From contig UZAE01001764.1 in assembly GCA_900617975.1 (NCBI GenBank), forward strand, positions 1 through 11,620: 11,620 nucleotides of DNA. Reading direction: 5' to 3'. The stretch is from Rodentolepis nana (Eukaryota; Platyhelminthes; Cestoda; Cyclophyllidea; Hymenolepididae). Below the pieces are notes generated by a model that saw nothing but the letters and a program-made list of their open reading frames with translations, did no database searches and had not been told where the DNA came from. The stretch's first letter is position 1; the number at the start of each line of letters is the position of its first letter. Below are positions 1-8,310 of this stretch, one piece after another. The translations under genes were made by a program, and so were the position numbers.

Positions 1-406
1 ATTCACTTCGCATGAACTATTAAACACTCAAGTTGTCTGTTAATGATACGTTATGAGGTCAGCAGTCTAGACACTAACCGATTTTAAGCCACCTACTAAT
101 TTTCTCAAGACCTAAATGTTGGTTTAACCAAAATTTATTAAGTGGATAAAACAACAGCATTGAACCGTTACATTAATATGACTACCGAAAGTAACCGTCA
201 AAGAAACAAACTACTGAAATACTAAAAGTTCTTCACATATTCTTGATGCATTCAACAATACAGGGAGCTAACAAAAGATCAATATCAAGTTATTAGCCAA
301 GCTATTTAATTGGTTAAATAGACTCTCGAAAATTCGGAATCTAAGATAGTAGGGAGCTAACGATTACAACAGTCAGAGTAACTTGATTCATCATTTTCCC
401 ACTTAC
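1..406. other. non-coding sequence, probable intron downstream of the receptor-like exons
   Basis: No exon could be supported here. The minus-strand gene exits exon 670-407 through a GTAAGT donor at 406-401, so this stretch should be the start of the next intron. I looked on the minus strand for a phase-0 exon with a hydrophobic transmembrane segment and found only short frames closed by stops. The remaining exons of the gene are therefore expected to lie left of the window. Confidence 0.5.
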
Positions 407-670
407 TTTATACCATTTTCCTCGCTTTAAACCGCAATCATAGAGCAATATCTCTGAATATGACTGCCTTGTTGGTTCATCTCTAAGCATATCCGGTGAG
501 ATTTGGTGAAGTTTGTGTATCTGCTTTCCAGGTAGTGATCGTCGAAGACGTGCCAACTCACCCCTTCCACCGACTTGAATTTCGAGTTGATTTGATTCAA
601 AAGCGAGCTGGGTAAATTCTGCGGCAACGCGGGTTTCCGCGTCATTTCCCTTGGGAGAAATCCGTAAAAG
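407..670 (-). CDS. exon 3 of a fibronectin/LAR-type receptor-like gene (partial gene)
   Basis: This is an 88-codon exon read without stops on the minus strand. A pyrimidine-rich acceptor (tttttccag) sits just above 670. It ends at a strong AAA|GTAAGT donor (407|406) and is phase 0 at both ends, matching the phase-0 end of exon 1512-1331. It starts LLRISPKG. It carries a VAAEF segment that resembles the Y(I/V)AAxF block of the LAR-type receptor phosphatase membrane-proximal region. It ends GLKRGKWYK, which resembles the 'PLxPGxxYxF' strand that follows that block. The family assignment comes from remembered patterns, not a search. A second GT at 561-560 (AAGGG|GTGAGT) could act as an alternative donor giving a 109-bp exon, but the frame stays open past it and the end at 407 is preferred. 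No transmembrane segment or catalytic domain is present. Confidence 0.55.
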
Positions 671-1330
671 CTGGAAAAATTAAAACTCTAAATTTAAATG
701 TCTTTCTTCCTGTTGTCCTATGTACTCAAATCATATCCAGTCAAACATCGATCACCTCGCAACAAGCCTCACCATATCGTATTCCACCATTATATTTTCC
801 CTTTCTAAATAAACTCGAGTTTTGAAAATTAAACTACTTTTGCTTGATTCCGCAAGGTGAATTAGAATAAACTGAGGAAATGACAATTTGGTGCGAATCA
901 TAAATTTCTTGATAAATTTGATTTTATCAATGATAAGATATGGATTTAACGCTGGAATTAGTCAGCACATATGGGGCATCTAGAGCGTAATATTTGGTTT
1001 GCTCAAAGGCTTGAAGGATTTCTACGTTATTTCTTTTGAGATAGCTTGGCAATCTGACAGGAGCAGAATTTTTCCGCTTTATTTAAGCCATGTCTTCACT
1101 ACAATCGAAACGCTGAAAATGTCTTGAATATGCTGGTTAACTTCTTGCGAACCATGTCTATTTATAATCATTAATTCCTTAATAGACAAAGCTTTCAAAC
1201 TCCACAAAAGCTTTTATTTCTAAAATAACAATCGGAAAGAAAAAGGATGCATTATAGCCTAATTCCATTTTTAAAAATACCCCCAAAGCGGAAGACGAAA
1301 TTTGAACAAATTAAGGGAGTGCTTTCATAC
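671..1330 (-). other. intron between exons 1512-1331 and 670-407
   Basis: This is a 660-bp AT-rich intron. The minus-strand donor is GAG|GTATGA (exon end 1331) and the acceptor is tttttccag before 670. The exon phases on both sides are 0. I see no repeat or RNA gene inside it. Confidence 0.5.
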
Positions 1331-1512
1331 CTCGGTATGCCAGTTGACGTAGTTTGCAGTGCTCAGGACACCAGCCCGATCATAATTACTAACTACAAGA
1401 TAGTATTTTCTGATTGGACCCAAGTTCTCGCTGACCCGAAGAAGACGTACAATGACCTCATTGGTGTCTGCCTTGAAAGCCACTGGAACTGGTGCTGTGA
1501 TGTTAACAGGAG
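1331..1512 (-). CDS. exon 2 of the receptor-like gene: LAR-type membrane-proximal segment
   Basis: This is a 182-bp exon. The acceptor tttattttag lies just above 1512 and the donor GAG|GTATGA at 1331|1330. It enters in phase 1: the first two bases CT complete the single C left by exon 3647-3344 to give a proline. It leaves in phase 0. The translation begins PPVNITAPVPVAFK across the junction and contains ENLGPIRKYYLVVSNY. This resembles the 'GPI..YY(I/L)VV' block that opens the juxtamembrane ectodomain of LAR/PTPR-type receptor phosphatases. The product would be extracellular, just outside the membrane. The recognised motif and the perfect phase fit with both neighbours are the main support. 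Another fibronectin-type cell-surface protein is the alternative. The plus-strand frame covering the same interval is treated as a shadow. Confidence 0.6.
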
Positions 1513-2014
1513 CTAAAATAAACAATAAATGTGCGGATAATTGAACAATTTGTAGATTTAAGGCTGAATAATCAATACTTATTAAACAATTATCACATCT
1601 CCGAGAAACGAATATGAACTAGCTTGTGGTGCCTGCTAGATACTTATAATTTAAGAAATATTAGTTTTCAGATAGTTAAAGACTGGCTGGTTTTTTATTA
1701 AAGACGTGTAAAGCTGATACGCAGACGTTCTAATCATGAGAGGTTGCTGATAGAGAAATCCACAAAATAGAAAAAATAATGAGACTTAATTTCTCCGTTA
1801 ATTCGAAGAAAGAAATGTAGCGCTCACAAAAAACATGCTTGATCCTTTTGTATTGTTCAAGGATGTCTTTTATTCCTCTATCTTAATTAACCAATTCTCC
1901 CCACCGGATATGCGTAGGTGGTGTCCGCCATATTTGGCGTCACTCCAAAGTTGCTCAATAATTCCCTATACTTTCAGTGATGGGAAGCCCACAATTAAGG
2001 CAATCAAGTGATTT

Positions 2015-2027
2015 TTATTTAGTTCGT
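2015..2027 (+). repeat. left target-site duplication of copy A
   Basis: TTATTTAGTTCGT immediately precedes the first G of copy A. It matches TTATTGAGTTCGT at 2355-2367 in 12 of 13 positions. The duplication ends exactly one base before the predicted ribozyme cleavage product begins. Confidence 0.85.
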
Positions 2028-2100
2028 GGGGTGTGCAATAGACCTACCCCCACGTGGTGTATCCCGGGCAACGTTTACTTATACAGCAAAAAAGTCTATT
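2028..2100 (+). ncRNA. HDV-like self-cleaving ribozyme, copy A
   Basis: The nested double pseudoknot can be drawn by hand. P1 pairs 2028-2034 (GGGGUGU) with 2059-2065 (GUAUCCC), 7 of 7 including three G-U wobbles. P2 pairs 2037-2043 (AAUAGAC) with 2094-2100 (GUCUAUU), 7 of 7 Watson-Crick. P3 pairs ACC 2046-2048 with GGU 2056-2058 across a 7-nt loop CCCACGU, whose C residues can form P1.1 with the GG at 2066-2067. The joining segment GGGCAAC (2066-2072) is the one typical of the HDV fold. P4 (2073-2084) is weak here, with a U-U mismatch. The candidate catalytic cytosine is C2087 in AGCAAA. Cleavage is predicted between 2027 and 2028. The fold is direct from sequence; activity is inferred. Confidence 0.85.
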
Positions 2101-2354
2101 AATCGGCAGTTGACGTCTGACTTCAAACTACTATGAACGCACTATGTCATATTCGATTACCTCCGAAGTACTCATCTTAACTTTTCTCTGCCTTTGTGTC
2201 TGACTGTCTCTTTTACATCTGTGAATCACTCTTCTGTTCTCCAACCCCTCGACTTGTTGTCACTTTTATGTTCCTCCTTCTCTCTGTGAAGCCCCGAAGT
2301 CAGCTAAAGGGCTAATGATAACTATCAAAACGCCTGCCATTTGAAATAAATAAC
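2028..2354 (+). mobile_element. retroposon copy A (HDV-like ribozyme-headed short retroelement)
   Basis: This is a 327-bp non-autonomous element bounded by a 13-bp target-site duplication with one mismatch. In order it has a 73-nt HDV-like ribozyme (2028-2100); a unique middle (about 2101-2190); a pyrimidine-rich section with CTGTCTC and a short C run; and a 3' module with GGGCTAATGATAA and CGCCTGCCATTTG ending in a short AAATAAATAA tail. It has no ORF for a reverse transcriptase, no terminal TG...CA as in an LTR, and no poly(A). The duplication length and tandem A/T tail fit target-primed reverse transcription by a LINE, which is inference. It lies in an intron of the minus-strand receptor-like gene in antisense orientation. 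Its 5' module is the best preserved of the four copies. Confidence 0.88.
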
Positions 2355-2367
2355 TTATTGAGTTCGT
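2355..2367 (+). repeat. right target-site duplication of copy A
   Basis: TTATTGAGTTCGT follows the 3' tail of copy A and repeats the left flank 2015-2027 with one mismatch. Confidence 0.85.
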
Positions 2368-2853
2368 CTATTTTGGGGAGAAAATAATTTCTAAAGATAA
2401 ACTATAAGCATTTAGGGTAGTAAAGTTCACTTATGCAACAGTGGAAATTTAGAACAAAAGAGGTTACTTGTTTCCGTGAGGTACAATTTACACAACCTAA
2501 TGAATTCAAAGACCAAATCTTACAACTTCTAGCTAATGCAATGAATTCCATTTCAACCTTGACGAATATTTCAAATTTGTAATTTTCCTTTAACGAATTT
2601 TCTTTCCACGAAGAAATCTGTAAATTTATTTCTAAATCTCGCAGTAGACAATAGTAAAGTCATCAGTGAAGTAATTTTAAAATAAAATTCTAATGTATCC
2701 CTCTACATTTCGGACGGAATGCCGATAAGTTTACAAATCTGTGGCGTCATAGACAATCGGCATATTTTTAGCCAAAAGATAAGTACAAGCATGGAAATTA
2801 ATAATATTAGTAGTTATGTATTCGCAGATTAAAAGTCAGTAGTGAATCATTAA

Positions 2854-2883
2854 TTATCATTGCTTATCATTACTTATCATTAA
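2854..2883. repeat. short tandem repeat, three imperfect 10-bp units
   Basis: There are three consecutive units: TTATCATTGC, TTATCATTAC and TTATCATTAA. A partial, degenerate unit lies just upstream. It is an AT-rich minisatellite seed within the intron, with no evident function. Confidence 0.7.
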
Positions 2884-3343
2884 TTGTCCTAAGTGTGAAG
2901 AAGAGGCAATCGCAAAATCGAATAGAATATGAATTATTTTTATTTTAAAAAACGCTCGGAAATGATTTAAAATACCCAATGATGGGTAAATCAACGTTTC
3001 AACAATAAATCCAACGTTAATCTTGATGGCCATTTAAGCATTACTGCAACTGCGGTTGATAAGGAATTAAATTAATCGGTACGATCTAATTTACAATGAG
3101 ATCTATTCACTTCGAAGTATTTAATTTATTCGGCACTCCAATTGATTAAATTTATAAGGTGTCAAGTGTGCTTTTAGCTCTTTTAAATGGAAATGGCATT
3201 CAAATTTGGGCATCATCTATTTGGAAATAAGACAATTTCTCAACCGTTCTTGCTCTTATTCAATGCTCATTTAAAATAATGAATGCTTTATTTAGAAGCG
3301 AATGGGAAAGTTAGCAGTAACGCCAAGAAAGGACAGAGCTTAC

Positions 3344-3647
3344 GGTGCATTCGAGTTCGACAACTCGTCTGTTCCCACAAAGCTTCGGTATCCATGATTT
3401 GCCTTCCAGCCACTTTCTCATAGACTGGTCTTACTTTCACGTCGAAAGCAGCATTTGGTTCCAGATTTTCGACCGTGTGAACTAACAACTGGTCTTGCTC
3501 TCCCGTTAGAAAGTCATCTCGGACGATTGAAGGACCTCGGAAGCTCAGCTGCTTGTTTGAACTGACCGTCAGTTTTCGAGGACCCAGAGTTAATCCAACT
3601 GGTTCATTGAGTTCGTTTATGAACGATTTGACTCCACTGATTTGAAT
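3344..3647 (-). CDS. exon 1 (in this window) of the receptor-like gene: fibronectin type III-like domain
   Basis: This is a 304-bp exon, entered in phase 0 after an acceptor attatttcccag (3648) and left in phase 1 at C|GTAAGC (3344|3343), in phase with exon 1512-1331. It encodes about 101 residues starting IQISGVKSF. The segment VENLEPNAAFDVKVRP has the 'LxPxxxYxVxV' tyrosine-corner pattern of fibronectin type III domains, with F in place of Y. It ends TSCRTRMH. The domain would lie outside the cell, just N-terminal to the LAR-like membrane-proximal segment. The frame stays open upstream to an ATG at 3746 (second ATG at 3737) through a hydrophobic stretch, ILSNFVIFAIIIS. If that is translated it would act as a signal peptide and the gene would begin here. 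If it is the pyrimidine tract of an intron, further exons lie upstream. I favour the splice site slightly. The family call comes from pattern memory. Confidence 0.55.
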
Positions 3648-4708
3648 CTGGGAAATAATTATGGCAAATATGACAAAATTACTTAAAATGCCTTTTGAAT
3701 TAATTCTAAATTTAAATACCACATAGGTAGCACACATTTTAATCATCTAATATCTAACGAAAATTTTTAATCAAGTAATGAAATGAAATGTTCCTTTGGT
3801 AGGTTTAGAAAAACACGCAAAAAAGATAATTATCGGTGAATGCCTTTCGGTTTGTACTGGAGAAAATTAGGCACATCAAAGTATCCGTTCTAATATCTAT
3901 GGTTTAAGTTAGTTTTTTATCACTTTCAATTGGTTTACTGTGTAAATTGTTTCCTATCGAAATGAATAATCGCATAAGTTGTCCATGCATGCATAAATTG
4001 GTATAAATCGGAACATTTTTAATGAAAACTGAAATTTTCATTCTGCCATCTTCCTGTTGGAGACGCTTAAGTGAATGATGCAAGCAGAGATAAAATTGTG
4101 TAATCGACGTATATGAAATCTTTTACTTTCCCTAAAGAAGTAGATTTCCGTCAATATTGATAATCGATATCCGAGCCACCAAAACACCCATATTACTATA
4201 GCGCACTTTTGCAATATTTCCTTAACTCTTAGTTAGAGTGAAAAATTTATAATTGTACTTTAATAATTAAAATTAATTGTTAAGACGATTTAGCTACTCT
4301 CTTTAATAAAATGAAAGTAAGCACGCAATCTATGGCAGCTCAAGGTATGGAAAAACAAAACCTTCAGAAACTAATTAATAAAAATGAGAGAGACTAAGTA
4401 GTTCTTAAAGAAACTTCGGAACAGGCCACTTATTCAAAACTCCTATTTTAATAAGCATCCAAGCACATTAACCAGAGCTCAAATCATGTTCTAGAATTTA
4501 ACTAATCAAAACATAACATTTGTTGCCCAGTAGGTGCACAACATCATCTACCCACAGAATAGGAAAGTGGCAGTAGTTGCTTAGATCATGCAAAATAAAG
4601 TTTAGATAAAGCCTGGTAATACGACTTTTAGGTACGTTACTCAAGCAAGGATTGATCGCATTCGATGTCATGTGAGTTGCTGTCTTATACTGACCTGCAC
4701 CGCGTTTT
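3648..4708. other. AT-rich non-coding stretch
   Basis: I see no ORF, RNA gene or repeat I can support. It is either intron or 5' flank of the minus-strand receptor-like gene, depending on whether translation starts at 3746. Confidence 0.5.
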
Positions 4709-4723
4709 AGGTTAGTAGCAAAT
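4709..4723 (+). repeat. left target-site duplication of copy B
   Basis: AGGTTAGTAGCAAAT directly abuts the first G of copy B and matches AGGTTAGTTGCAAAT at 5043-5057 in 14 of 15 positions. Random occurrence at exactly this spot is very unlikely. Confidence 0.92.
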
Positions 4724-4796
4724 GGGCTGTGCGATAAGCTTACCTCCATGTGGTGCACCCTGGGCAACGTATACTCATACGGCAAAAAAGCCTATA
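4724..4796 (+). ncRNA. HDV-like ribozyme, copy B (partly decayed)
   Basis: It has the same 73-nt layout as copy A. P1 pairs 4724-4730 (GGGCUGU) with 4755-4761 (GCACCCU), with one C-C mismatch at the fourth pair and the first pair a G-U wobble, as in classical HDV. P2 pairs 4733-4739 (GAUAAGC) with 4790-4796 (GCCUAUA), with five pairs, an A-C and a terminal G-A mismatch. P3 pairs ACC with GGU across UCCAUGU. The joining segment GGGCAAC is at 4762-4768. P4 has five pairs, CGUAU 4768-4772 with AUACG 4777-4781. The candidate catalytic cytosine is C4783 in GGCAAA. The P1 mismatch probably weakens or abolishes cleavage, but the overall fold is unmistakable. Confidence 0.85.
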
Positions 4797-5042
4797 AACA
4801 GGCAGTTGACTTCTCACTTCAAACTACCATCACCCCCACTGTATGTCATATTCGACTACTTTCACAGTACTCATCTCACCTTTTTTCTAACTTTGTGTCT
4901 GTCTCTTTTACATCTTTGAAACACTCTTCTCTTCCCCCTCCCCTCTCGACTTTTTCAATTTGATGTACCTTCCTCTCTGTGAAACCTGAAGTCACTAAAG
5001 GGCTAACGATAACCATCAAGACGCCTGCCATTTGATATAATA
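4724..5042 (+). mobile_element. retroposon copy B
   Basis: This is a 319-bp copy with the clearest boundaries, a 15-bp target-site duplication with one mismatch. The layout matches copy A: ribozyme 4724-4796; middle with TTCAAACTACCATC; pyrimidine tract containing CTGTCTC and CCCCCTCCCC; then a 3' module with GGGCTAACGATAA and CGCCTGCCATTTG and a short ATAATA tail. The middle carries no protein domain I recognise, and the small frames over it are not supported as genes. The two duplications differ by one base and the ribozyme has mismatches, so the insertion is not recent. Confidence 0.92.
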
Positions 5043-5057
5043 AGGTTAGTTGCAAAT
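5043..5057 (+). repeat. right target-site duplication of copy B
   Basis: AGGTTAGTTGCAAAT is the downstream partner of 4709-4723, with 14 of 15 bases identical. Confidence 0.92.
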
Positions 5058-5970
5058 TGATTTCCTTGACCACATCTTGCTCGTGTCGGCCGTCTGAATT
5101 TAGACACAAATCTTCTCTGATTCTCTTAAGCTGTAACCATACGTGCTAAATGAGGCCCTCGTGATCCGGGTATCTAAATTTGGGGTATCCAAAGCAAATT
5201 TCCCATAAAATTAACCTCAATACTAGCATCTAATCGAAGCTGACCCACTACATTAATTCAATATTACAGTTAAGTGTCTTCCTGCTAATCTCTTTGTTCG
5301 TCTAATAATCGGTAAACTTATGCCGGATCTTCAACTTTATACATATTAATTAAGAAAATTACAATAATTACCACCAAACATCATTCAAATTGGATCTTAT
5401 AATTATACTGGTTTATAAATCGTACATTTTAGTGGTATTAAGAATTTATTAAATGCTCCTTAAGGACTGACTCATTGAGATTAGGAGTCCCCCACCTTAG
5501 CAATTTGAGATGAATGCTGCGAGCATGATCATTAAAATAACATAATGAAAATGATACAGAGCTGAATTCAAACCAATGAAATGGAAACGCCATGTGGTAT
5601 GGTTTGATGAGCACTTAACTCAACCATAACCACGCTTAAATTAAATCTGGTCATAATCTGTTCTCATTTCAAATGCCATGGCACTCCCCATGCCATTTTG
5701 TTAAAAAAAGAGTAGTCATTAAGTGAGGAGGGGATGATTGATTTTACACCCGTGTTTCAAGGTCAAACCACATGTGTGATGACTCACGCCTTTACCCAAA
5801 ATGCCCTACCCCCCCACGTCACCTCATTTGTCATTACTTTTATATGGAGGAAACGCAACCGGGGCATTGTGACGTTCAATCGGCTGTAAGCGGCCGAACT
5901 AAGACCGCGCAATTCGCATCTGCAAAATTCCTAAATTTTAGCCTCACTTTTCTTGCTAGTTTTATAACTC
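5058..5970. other. non-coding spacer between copies B and C
   Basis: No gene is supported. The stretch includes a short C run near 5811-5817. A plus-strand open frame starting at 5772 runs into copy C, but it has no recognisable domain and its second half is ribozyme sequence, so it is not called. Confidence 0.5.
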
Positions 5971-5977
5971 TCAACAA
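5971..5977 (+). repeat. possible left target-site duplication of copy C
   Basis: TCAACAA abuts the first G of copy C and resembles TCGACAA at 6383-6389 (6 of 7). It is short and imperfect, so tentative. If real, it shows that 5978-6382 entered as one piece. Confidence 0.35.
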
Positions 5978-6041
5978 GGGGTGTGCGATAGACTTACCTC
6001 CACCCTGGGCAACGTATACTCATACGGCAAAAAGGTCTATT
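5978..6041 (+). ncRNA. HDV-like ribozyme, copy C (P3 deleted, presumed inactive)
   Basis: It is 64 nt instead of 73. P2 is intact (GAUAGAC 5987-5993 with GUCUAUU 6035-6041), the joining segment GGGCAAC is present, P4 is intact (CGUAU/AUACG) and the catalytic C6028 in GGCAAA is kept. Nine bases corresponding to part of L3, the 3' strand of P3 and the first base of the P1 3' strand are missing between 5998 and 6004. This probably arose by slippage between CCAC-like repeats. Without P3 and L3 the pseudoknot core and P1.1 cannot form normally. Confidence 0.8.
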
Positions 6042-6180
6042 AACCGGCAGTCGACTTCAAACTACCATGACCCCACTGAATGTCTTATTTGACTACTTCC
6101 ACATTACTCGCCTCACCTTTTTTATACATCTTTGTCTGTCTCTTTATTCCACCCCCCCCCTCTCGACTTTTTTCACTCTG

Positions 6181-6286
6181 ATGTTCCTTCCCGTGTACCC
6201 CCCACCCTTGGGGAAGCTGAATTCACAGTTTAAGGGCTAATGATAAATATCCTAAAGCCTGCCATTTGGAATAAATAAATAAATAA
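6181..6286 (+). repeat. first 3' module of copy C
   Basis: It starts ATGTTCCTTCCC, contains GGGCTAATGATAA and GCCTGCCATTTGG, and ends in an AATAAATAAAT-type tail (6270-6288). It is diverged from A and B in the stretch before the TAATGATAA core. Confidence 0.75.
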
Positions 6287-6380
6287 ATGTTCCTTCCCAT
6301 CTGTGAAGCCTGAAGTCAACTAAAGGGCTAATGATAACTATCAAAACGCCTGCTATTTGATATAATATACATAAATAAAT
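6287..6380 (+). repeat. second, tandem 3' module attached to copy C
   Basis: It starts with the same ATGTTCCTTCCC as the first module. It keeps GTGAAGCCTGAAGTCAACTA and GGGCTAATGATAA like copies A and B, and ends in ATATACATAAATAAAT. It has no ribozyme or middle part, so it is a 5'-truncated unit. Confidence 0.75.
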
Positions 6381-6382
6381 GA

Positions 6383-6389
6383 TCGACAA
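6383..6389 (+). repeat. possible right target-site duplication of copy C
   Basis: TCGACAA is the candidate partner of TCAACAA at 5971-5977. The assignment is weak. Confidence 0.35.
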
Positions 6390-8298
6390 TTACGGGTGTT
6401 TCTAGTAGATAGGTAGAGCTAGTATATTTTAAGGTCATTTTAATTGCCAAAACAATACTATTCAGCTGCCTATGGAATCTAATGAACGACTTCCAACCGA
6501 AGGATGGTTGGCTCAGTATGAAGAACGGAAGATAAAAGCATAATTTTTCATTTTTGATTCATCAGAATGAACTTAGAGTAGGGCATTGCACCTTTTGAGC
6601 GAACATAGTCAAATTTAGAGTATTTTTTAATTTAAGAGTATGAAGAAAAGGAGAATTGAACTCTTAAATGAGACATTTTAAGGTTGGGACTATTGCTTTA
6701 TAGACAATTTTGAAATTGCGCAAATTTTGATTTTAATTGGGAAGAATGAGGAGTGTAGCAACTTTCTTGAATGCTAATGAAAATGGTGACTGTCTTAATC
6801 TTCTAAAAGTTAAAAAAAGTTAGACAATTCAAACAAGAATTTTTATAATCAAATCTCTCCCCTAGGTCCCCATATTTCAATCGACCAAATTTGGCAACTT
6901 TGGGATTTTTGCGATCGTCTGTATTTCACACATAATGAGCTTTCTTCTGTCATCGTTGTTGCAATGTGCTGAAGGGATATGGTCTCTCAACCCGGAAATG
7001 AAAGCTGGAAGATATTTCAAAATATTATGAGCTTTTGTTTTCCCATGAGCACAAATCATTGCACCCTTGCTCATGGTTGGATAGAGCACGGCAATCGTAC
7101 ACTTCCAATGGGAAATCACATTACTCAGGTTGCAGTGTCGCATTTAGTCAGTTGAAAAAAGTGGACTAGAAACACAACACAACTCAAAAGACAGAAGTTG
7201 TAAAATGTAGAGAAATAAATGACCAACTTGAAGCTATCTGAATAAGTGAGAGAATGAGCTTAAGGTAGTTGGAGGCGCATTACTGTCAATGCCTTCAGAT
7301 ACTGAGGAGAATTGCCCATGGGACTTAAGTGGTGAAGGCACCATCCAAAATGATCAAAATACTTCCTTTATAGATCGAGGTAAAGTGAAAAGTTAAACTA
7401 ACCTTGATAATGTTTCGTTAACAAGCAATAAATTAGATTTGTTGTTATTTGTACGTAATAAAATTAAGTCCGGTGGATTTTCCCCACTAAGATAGTTCGC
7501 GGAATGCTTATGGAGATTGCACAAGCATTGCACCGTTTGAAGAGGCAATGAAAATTGCATCCAGGTAGACCAACATTGTCAACCGTACCCTTTTTTGTTA
7601 TTTTCGAATAAAAAACCGATCAACTATAGAATGGTCTCAGAAAAATTGTCTACCATGGATCACCTATGTATCCTGATCATGAATAGCGCTATAAGCAGCC
7701 TTGCGATTCTGTCAAGAGCCTTAGTCATTTGTCAAGGCATCAATCAGACTCAACACGAAAAACCAGCTATCAAGGCATTAAAATATAATGATTTTTAGAG
7801 GAATTTATTATTGAATGATGCCGAAATACCATTTTCAATTGATTATCATTTAATTGATCCCAATTTGTTAAAACCTAAACGATTAACGATGTCGTCTTGC
7901 TGCATTTCAAGCCAAACAAGAACGCATAGACCTTTATATTTAATATTTTCCTATGATGACTAAGTATAATGTACTTTAGAAGTAATTTAAAAGAAGTAAA
8001 TTGCGTAAAGTTCCCACGATATCTGACTTGAAAGGCGGAAGGAGGAGGAGGAGGTGGGGGGTTTGGGGTGATACGAAGGCCCTCGCTTTCTGTCAACTTA
8101 CTTGATGGCAAAAATTGACCTCTGCGCCAATGAACAATGACCACATGGCATTTGGTTTAGTAGATGTACACGTTGATCTCTTCCACTAAGTGGGGCATAG
8201 CTCCATTGATTTATCTCTCACAGTAACTTCGATATATCCTTGATAGACGTTACCTAGACGACATTTAGTATTACGCCTTCTAGGACAAAATATTGTTC
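6390..8298. other. non-coding spacer between copies C and D
   Basis: I could not support any gene here. Open frames at 6877-7143 (minus) and 7595-7798 (plus) have no recognisable motif and no clear exon borders. A purine-rich tract with GGA repeats (8037-8054) followed by TGGGGGG lies near the right end and could form a triplex or quadruplex. Confidence 0.45.
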
Positions 8299-8310
8299 TT
8301 ATTTAATGAG
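8299..8310 (-). repeat. target-site duplication of copy D (3' side of the element)
   Basis: TTATTTAATGAG on the plus strand matches ATATTTAATGAG at 8619-8630 in 11 of 12 positions. The innermost 11 bases, 8300-8310 and 8620-8630, are identical. Confidence 0.85.

Larger units (their letters stand above)
1513..3343 (-). other. intron between exons 3647-3344 and 1512-1331, containing retroposon copy A
   Basis: This is an 1831-bp intron with donor C|GTAAGC (3344|3343) and acceptor tttattttag (1513). Both flanking exons break a codon after its first base, so splicing keeps frame. It hosts retroposon copy A in antisense orientation to the gene. The rest is AT-rich and holds the small tandem repeat at 2854-2883 and an 8-bp inverted pair (ATGCCGAT 2719-2726, ATCGGCAT 2756-2763). 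No other exon is visible. Confidence 0.5.
5978..6382 (+). mobile_element. retroposon copy C with two tandem 3' modules
   Basis: This copy begins with GGGGTGTGCGATAGAC at a ribozyme start and has the usual middle and pyrimidine tract, with a run of nine C at 6152-6160. It then has a 3' module (from ATGTTCCTTCCC at 6181 to the AAAT-repeat tail ending about 6286). It continues directly into a second 3' module starting with the same ATGTTCCTTCCC at 6287-6298 and ending in an ATAAATAAAT tail near 6380. The second module is closer to copies A and B than the first. Flanks show only a 7-bp candidate duplication. The structure is either a template-jump dimer with a 5'-truncated downstream partner, or a later tandem event. 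Confidence 0.8.

Noticed and set aside
262..361. 11-bp direct repeat AGGGAGCTAAC at 262-272 and 351-361.
   Set aside because: Exact 11-bp repeats are expected several times by chance in 11.6 kb, and the 78 bp between show no element.
4722..4919. Open frame over the copy B ribozyme (GCAISLPP...WATYTHTAKK), with similar peptides in copies A and C in the same frame.
   Set aside because: The shared peptide is explained by conserved ribozyme sequence. Copy D has a stop in the second codon of this frame, copy C loses three codons and there is no conserved start. Peptides like this in predicted proteomes would mark misannotated retroposons.
2028..5042. Interpretation as a solo LTR or TRIM.
   Set aside because: The copies lack TG...CA ends, the duplications are 11-15 bp instead of 4-6, and the 3' end has a simple tandem tail.
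4498..5109. Antisense open frames across copy B and its flank.
   Set aside because: They are shadows of the retroposon on the other strand, with no domain and no splice logic.
6877..7143. 88-residue minus-strand frame.
   Set aside because: It has no recognisable motif, no convincing acceptor or donor and AT-rich surroundings; likely chance.
7595..7798. 67-residue plus-strand frame.
   Set aside because: No motif or coding context.
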